DNA of 64,000 bases from Polytrichum commune (Eukaryota > Streptophyta > Polytrichopsida > Polytrichales > Polytrichaceae). Location of the stretch: assembly GCA_950295325.1 (NCBI GenBank), contig OX485807.1:36298440-36362439 (forward strand), in the 5' to 3' direction. The notes below the pieces were generated by a model. That model was not told the origin of the DNA and did not search any database. It was given only the letters and a program-made list of their open reading frames with translations. The position numbers were made by a program, and so were the translations under genes. This document shows, one piece after another, positions 58,069-64,000 of the stretch. Positions within the stretch are counted from its first letter, which is position 1, and the number at the start of each line of letters is the position of its first letter.

Positions 58069-60473
58069 GCCAATTTTGTTGTCAAGGCTTGAGATTATAC
58101 AGCGTAGATGCGATTGGTTGACAAATGGGTCGTCTGTAGTAGTTGTGCAGAAGAAAAGAGGTCTAGGACCTGAATTGGAGGAAGAATGAAAGTAGATTGT
58201 TGCAGTTTATGGCGGTGTCCCAGTGTAGTTCTTCGACAGAAAATTTCAGTATTGAGTTTCAGTGATTAGTACACTATTGTGGTATGTTTCTTTTCTCTCA
58301 GCTGATGTGTAAAAGGAGAACCAGAGCAGCAAAATAGCAAGAAGGAGCAGCTTCTGTTCACCATGTTGTGGGGGTATCAAAGCTAGAGGCTTTTGGGACG
58401 GGGTTGCTAAAACCCCTGCATATTTCAAGCTAGGACCAAAAGTCCTTTCTGCCAAGGTTTCTTTTCATACTTATGGATTCCCACCCGGACACTGAATGTT
58501 GTGACCCTGCTGTGGGTACACCATTTCAGAGTTCTGTAGCTTAGGCACTTTGTGATGAATGAAATTGCCTCTTGAGGGGAAGACTGAAAGGAACCTTGGT
58601 CCCAACATTTTGAGCAGTAACTACTGACTTTGTATATTATTCCCATCAGAAGTGCAATCTTGTGCAGCCTCTTGTGTGAACACTTTCTTTGGTGTGCTCT
58701 GTTTTTGTTAGGCCTGCTTCAAGGCTGGACACTACAAGGTTCTTAAGTAGGCTATTTGGGTTTCAATGAAAATGGAATAATTCCTAGGTAACCTTGATAA
58801 TTCTAAAATGATTACATTGGGGACATATGCACCTCTTCAAAATGAATCTTGCTAGAAGGCTGTGTGTTAAAATATAGGCCACAATGAGGCGTTGACTGAT
58901 GAGAGCTTGCCACTTACTATGCTCTGCATTCATAGATGTCTTAAGGACCTTGATTCTTGAAAATGTATTTGTTTAGAAAACAAAGTAGACGTCATAAGTA
59001 TACACATGCTTGTCATGCATGCACTTCTGGGATTCGCCTTAGCCTTGGTGGGTTCCAGGGGAATAATATGGAATGAAATTAGTTTCAAAGTCTGGGAAAT
59101 CAAATGGTTTATGGGACTAAAAGTACATCAATATGGTGTCAAACATGCCAATCCTCTACTGTAGTGGAGTGCAGTGGCATCTTGGAGATAGATGCTAATG
59201 TGAACTTCATGGTTTAACTGGAAGACTCTTAGTACTACATTCTCAAGTAGTGAAAGGGAACTTGTCTCCAATGGGGTTGGAAAGGGGACTTATTAACACA
59301 AAGTGTATCTTATCTTCAACTACATTGGAAGAGAAAAAGTGGCGTACTTTGTTATCTTTAGAGATTGGAATAATTGACCATCCGTCAATTTCAGTGACAA
59401 GTCTATGATTCAAGGTGCGGTAACCAACAATGATTTTGCATGGGGTGTTGTCAATGCAGTTAAAAAATGAACTGACTACATTGTTGATGGTATTTAGTGT
59501 TGCTCAGTATTAGCCTTGGTGTCTGCCATTGTAGAATTGAACTTACTACACTGGTGATGGAATTTCATGTCACTTTATGCAATTACATAAAGCTAGACCG
59601 TTGTACTATGGATTCATTAGAAAAAGATACAACTGTGTACATAGTTTGGATATTATAGAACATGAATGACTTTTCTTGGAAAAAAACTATAGCATACCTC
59701 TGAATAGTGAATTGAGTGAAGCAGTTTGAAGGTCAAATCCCTTCCTTTCCTAAGCATGGACTGGTTGGATCAATTTGTGTTGAAATGGAGAGGCATTATG
59801 GTGTTGGCTTTTACATTCAAGTGCCCATTTCACCAAAAATTAACATGATCCAACCAGTCAATTGCAGCTGTGGCAACTTGTACAAATTTTCCCTTCCAAA
59901 TTTGGATGACAGGATGGACAAACTCTCTGGATACAAATAAACACCTTGTATCTCTACATGTGACACTCCAACATGAAACATTAATAATTGACCTTATATG
60001 AACAGATTCGGTTATCCTTTTGAATCCATTGCGTCAACTGTATGAGTCGTTCCAGTCTGCATTAAAAAAGTGCTTTTCCCTTTTATGTAAATAATTCACA
60101 CAACATTTATTGAAGGCCTGTATTGAAGGCCAATGATTTTTGTTGACATGGACTAGATCAAATATCCAAAACTTTCACCTCCAATGATAAGACTTTTTGT
60201 TGACACTTCTTTAACTAGGGATTGATCTTGAAAACCACAAACGAGAGGCTAACCACATTACAGCAACAAATAATAATACCTTATAGGTATATAATATTGA
60301 AGAGTCCAAGCATCTATAAGAGGTATTCGTCTCTTTCCCTTGGTGGAGATTAATACTCAGCAGAGGATAAGATTCCTAAACAACGTTGGCCATATTCATG
60401 ATCCAAGCTATTACCACCAATTGCTAGAATGTATGCTAAATCAATTTAATGATTTCCAGTCACCAGGGGGGTA
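58069..60473. other. Spacer between convergent ADNT1 and HAD hydrolase genes
   Basis: It includes the ADNT1 3' flank and about 2 kb without recognisable genes. A short degenerate tandem occurs near 59420-59580 (GTTGATGGTATTTAGTGTT and GGTGATGGAATTTCATGTC). Short frames lack domain motifs. Confidence 0.45.
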
Positions 60474-63400
60474 TCACTTCAATTTGGCACAGAAGTCTGG
60501 AAGCTCGAGAGTATGGATTCGGGAAATGGTACTTGCTTCGTCTCTTTCCCTTGGTGTGTTATATCCCCAAGTACCTGCATTTCGACACAATCAGGAAGAT
60601 GGTAAATCCCAATGTTGGACTGGTATGTAGGTGAATGCATGGTATCAATAATCAACATCAATAATGGTATCAACATTGTAATATCACTCAAATGTTGATA
60701 TTTGGTGGGTATTTCAAGCTGAGAATCTTTGTATACAAATTTGGGTCATTACCATTCTAAACCATATTGATACTAAAGTGATTTTACCTAAGTGGAAAGA
60801 TTCTTGCATGGTCTATAGACCCGAATGGTATTGAAAACAATAACACCAAAAAATATCCATACCCTATTGGTATCAAAAACTGTGAATCCTCATTATAGAT
60901 ACCTGAATGGTATAATAAAAGATGATGCCAGTCCAACACTGGTAAGTATCAAGGAACCTCTTGTTTTTGTTTTCAACAACTAAAAGTAGTTCTGATTGTA
61001 TGGAAGAAAGGAATTTCAGAGTTTAGTCCTTCTAAGTTATTTAACAATCAGTACTGATACTTCGATCTAGAGAGAATATCGCATACTTCCAAAGGGTGGT
61101 CTATAATGTACAAAGTCATGCAATTATCACGACATTAATCAAAACTTGTGTTATTTCAAAATTATACCATTTCACACATTAATTTTGCTTTTGAAAGGTT
61201 GTGATGAAAGAAAGCAGATCTGACTACTTGAAAACAAGCAAGTTTCATGTTTGACATTAGTGTTATCCTTTAACTCAATGAGACTGTTGGTCGGGAGTTG
61301 GTCCCCTATGATTTTTCTATTTGTTGTTTTGCATACATCTTTCATTTCTTTTCACTTGTGGTACATGCTTGGAGATAGTGTTTGAATTTGAATGAAAAGC
61401 AACCTTTTTCGGTTCATTGAGGGTCAAACTCATTTTAACACTTCTTGGCATGCCAAAGTGAGTGTACAAATATAGAATGTTCTGACTTCAAATCTCCACA
61501 CTACCACTAGGCATGCTTGGAAAATTTACCGAAAATGGAAGGTGTTGTATGCAAAACAACCAACTCCGACAAAAAGTCCCTTTGAAGTAAAGGTTTAAAG
61601 TATTAACTCAAACATGACAGGTGGGCAGGGGAGTACCTAGGTACAGATTCCATTGATCAAGAGCGGGATCCTTAATGACGTTCCGTAATGTGGCCAGCCT
61701 ATCTTCCACAAAGCTGTTCACAAAGTCCACACATCTCAAGAAATTCACATTCTCCATCTGAAGCATCCGGTTAAGATTAGACAATTTGCTAACTATTTTA
61801 AGTTCAACAATCAACATAATTGGGAACCTAGGTGATCATTTAAGGAGAATCTTCACTTTGATGATAGATAACATATTCATACGAGCACCAATAATTGTGA
61901 GGAAAATGGTTACCACCTCAATTTGGATTTGCTAACCATCTTGACTAACATTGTCATTAATATACTAGGATAAAGGCCCATCCCCACTTGGCTTTACCAA
62001 ATAACCAAAGTCTTTCCTAAACTTAGGTACAACTCTCTTGGATATTCTATAGGATATGGTGGAGGCACCCAACTATCCCGGTGCACCTACAAGAACTCGA
62101 TTTGGAGATTTTCCAATAGGTTTAAGTGAAGTAGCTTTCACACATGTTCATTGTTTTATCTACCGAGCAATGACATGTTAGATAGTTTTTGTCCCATCCC
62201 CAAATGCCTTACTGCTCATCTATTTTACCATCGGTTTTTGTTCATGAAGCTCCTCGCACCCTCATATCTGAGACCAAAAGCAATCAATCACAAGGGCTGG
62301 AGGCAACACTTTTAAGAGTCCTACATTCTTGTCTCATCTCTAGGTACCGATGGGAGGGTCAATGCTTGAGGTTTAAAACCTCCATATTTAAACCATGCCA
62401 TGTCCTTTGCCAACTAGACTTGGGATTAAATAACATCAATGGTGTGAAGGCTATGTTTTTAGAATGAACTTTTATGCTAAGCTAAAGTCAGGTGGGAAGA
62501 GCACATAAGTGGGCTAATTTGAAAAACTAAAAGTAAAGACCCGTCTACCTTAGGACTGAAATCAATAAAGAGACAATTACTACCCTGAGAAAACATGATA
62601 GTGTAAATCGCAACTGATGCATCGTGTTAGTTCCTCTAAGCCCGATCTCAACATATATATTAGAGTTATCCCTGAAGTCTCTCAAAATTTCAAGTTTTAG
62701 TAGGGAGTTTCACCCCACTTTGGACATTTTATAATGTTCAAGGAGTGTTCAAGTGGTACCAAACCATCCAAGTAGAAATGAAGGGGATGTGTTTGACTTT
62801 GGCCAAAAGATGGCTACATGAAAATAACCCTCATGTCAAAGTTTTGAAGTCATCTAAAATTCTACTTTCCTACTTACCTAACAAGAGTGACATGAGGTAT
62901 CAAGGACTTACTGGAGAGTCAAGCCTGAATGCTCTTCTTGTTGCTGCAGCTTCTTTAGAACCTCCACTTTAGGTCTGACTGGGACAAGGCCATGTTAATA
63001 CTTCAAGGAACAATTTTTAGCAACAAGAATAAACTACACGTCACAGTTGAAACCAAAATATTAAAAAACTGACTCCAGAGGAGCATAACCTTTTGAGTAG
63101 GTAAATTTCAGAACAGTCTTACCCAGAGCCAAGACCATATATGCGGTCAGCTGGGAAGTCGACACCTGCCAACTCCTTCAGTAATGCTAATGCAAATCGG
63201 GCCTGAAAGTTTCAGAAATTGAGGATTACAAAAACCATGGAAAAAATAAAGAGGACATTAATTCACAGGACCATCAAGATCTACATGGATCTACATGACG
63301 TTCACTCATGAGACAGGACTGGAACAGGATCTGGACTTGAAGATTGAAATTAAGTCTATTTTCACAATTGGACACAAATAGACTCCCCTCAAGAATTGGA

Positions 63401-63482
63401 ACAATTTTGTACCTGCTTAGTTGTCACAATATACACTGTCGAAGAAGAGAAGCGCAAAGAATCTGCCGTTCCTGGATAAAAC
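60474..63482 (-). CDS. HAD-superfamily hydrolase, 3' part (five exons), 5' end outside window
   Basis: A haloacid-dehalogenase-like phosphatase of a plant family with unassigned substrate. Exons in transcript order: 63482-63413, 63202-63123, 62974-62912, 61713-61637, 60574-60474. All have GT-AG junctions and matching phases. Translation runs FYPGTADSLRFSSSTVYIVT (motif II Thr in IVTTKQ), ARFALALLKELAGVDFPADR with IYGLGSG, PKVEVLKKLQQ (motif III Lys), HFVEDRLATLRNV (motif IV acidic ED), DQWNLYLG, then TWGYNTPRERDEA, and ends at a TGA after CAKLK. The motif I exon with the nucleophilic Asp is not found between 63483 and 64000, so it lies beyond the window. Large introns 61714-62911 and 60575-61636 hold repeats of families A and B and an inverted-repeat element next to the last exon. 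Confidence 0.85.
60605..60945. mobile_element. Inverted-repeat element beside the last HAD exon
   Basis: The left end reads CCAATGTTGGACTGGTAT and the reverse complement of the right end reads CCAGTGTTGGACTGGCAT, two mismatches in 18. TAA occurs close outside both ends (60603-60605 and 60943-60945), suggesting a PIF/Harbinger-type MITE of about 340 bp. It is non-coding and ends about 35 bp from the splice acceptor of the last exon. Confidence 0.6.
61257..61602 (+). mobile_element. Repeat family B in the HAD gene intron
   Basis: The left end reads CCTTTAACTCAATGAGACTG, then TTGGTCGGGAGTTGG. The reverse complement of the right end reads CCTTTACTTCAAAGGGACTT, then TTTGTCGGAGTTGG. The inverted ends are about 34 bp long. 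Its interior matches the other three B copies. Confidence 0.75.
61810..61960 (+). repeat. Family A fragment in the HAD gene intron
   Basis: Right-half landmarks: AACATAATTGGGA, GTGATCATTTAA, GAATCTTCACTTTGATGAT, ATTCATA.GAGCACCA and TTTGGATTTGCTAACCATCT. The left half is missing. Confidence 0.5.
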
Positions 63483-64000
63483 CTGCAAAGTGATACAACC
63501 AAGAAAGTGAATCACTTTGCCTCATTGTGTACTTGGTCAGTTTCTTGATGAGTTAGGGTGGGTTTACATTAGGGTCTGGGTCCAAGAAACTTGACTTCAA
63601 AACAACCTGGACTATCCTTTTGGACGCAAAATTTGACCTAAAGCTTGAAGATTGGTTTCTCAAACTAGGAAAAGTATTTTCTTGAGTAAGGACCATTGCG
63701 ATTTGGCGGGAAGGTGATTAGCACCTCTTCATTTTTTCCTTACCTTGGACACGGACCCTAGTATGAACTCCTTGGGTCCAACATTCTGCTCTCTACCAAT
63801 AGGATCGCTTGATTTTGTAGTTTCTTTGGTCTTGGACCCAAGTGTACTCCCACCCTCAAGAACTTCTTATTCCTTCTAGGACTATTCTTGGAGAAGAAAA
63901 ATCTAGCACCTGTTTCTGTGAATAATAAGTACAAGGACTGACCATGTGTGATTCTCAGATTTAAAAGTTTTTGACTGCCACCTTATTTCAGGAATCTTAA
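63483..64000. other. Right edge: intron of the HAD hydrolase gene
   Basis: It follows on from the exon at 63413-63482, which begins in phase 2, so the gene must continue to the right. I searched the minus strand for an exon ending two bases into a codon and for the HAD motif I pattern and found none up to 64000. Confidence 0.5.

Overview
This 64 kb window is nuclear DNA of a land plant. Its eight recognisable genes are plant-type orthologues, most split by GT-AG introns of about 75-1300 bp. Gene density (about one per 8 kb), moderate intron length and AT-rich, repeat-littered spacers suggest a compact non-seed plant genome, perhaps a moss or relative. That placement is inference; no lineage marker was seen.

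Left to right: a magnesium-dependent phosphatase 1 (MDP-1) gene (+, 4 exons) converges on an intronless RanBP1 gene (-). A UMP-CMP kinase gene (-, 8 exons) follows, then about 6.8 kb without genes, then Beclin-1/ATG6 (-, 11 exons, 8 kb). PEX1 (+) lies divergently from ATG6 and is a single uninterrupted 1164-codon frame. It converges on an intronless organellar TypA/BipA GTPase gene (-). After about 11 kb of gene-free DNA comes an ADNT1-type mitochondrial adenine-nucleotide carrier (+, 8 exons), converging on the 3' five exons of a HAD-family hydrolase gene (-) whose 5' end is outside the window.

The most striking structure is between ATG6 and PEX1. About 520 bp upstream of each gene, covering a TATA-like box, putative start region and leader, are inverted copies of each other, separated by about 3.3 kb of unrelated, transposon-bearing DNA. 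A unit of about 198 bp from this shared leader occurs once by ATG6 and three times in tandem before the PEX1 start codon. An autophagy nucleation gene and a peroxisome-biogenesis ATPase gene therefore appear to use duplicated, head-to-head promoters.

The rest is dispersed non-autonomous repeats: family A (several introns and two upstream regions), family B (long inverted ends, four copies, all in introns), family D (downstream of each of the three intronless genes), a PIF/Harbinger-like MITE with a TAA target duplication, and several hairpin elements. Three of eight genes are intronless although PEX1 and TypA are intron-rich in flowering plants, which suggests retroposition or intron loss.
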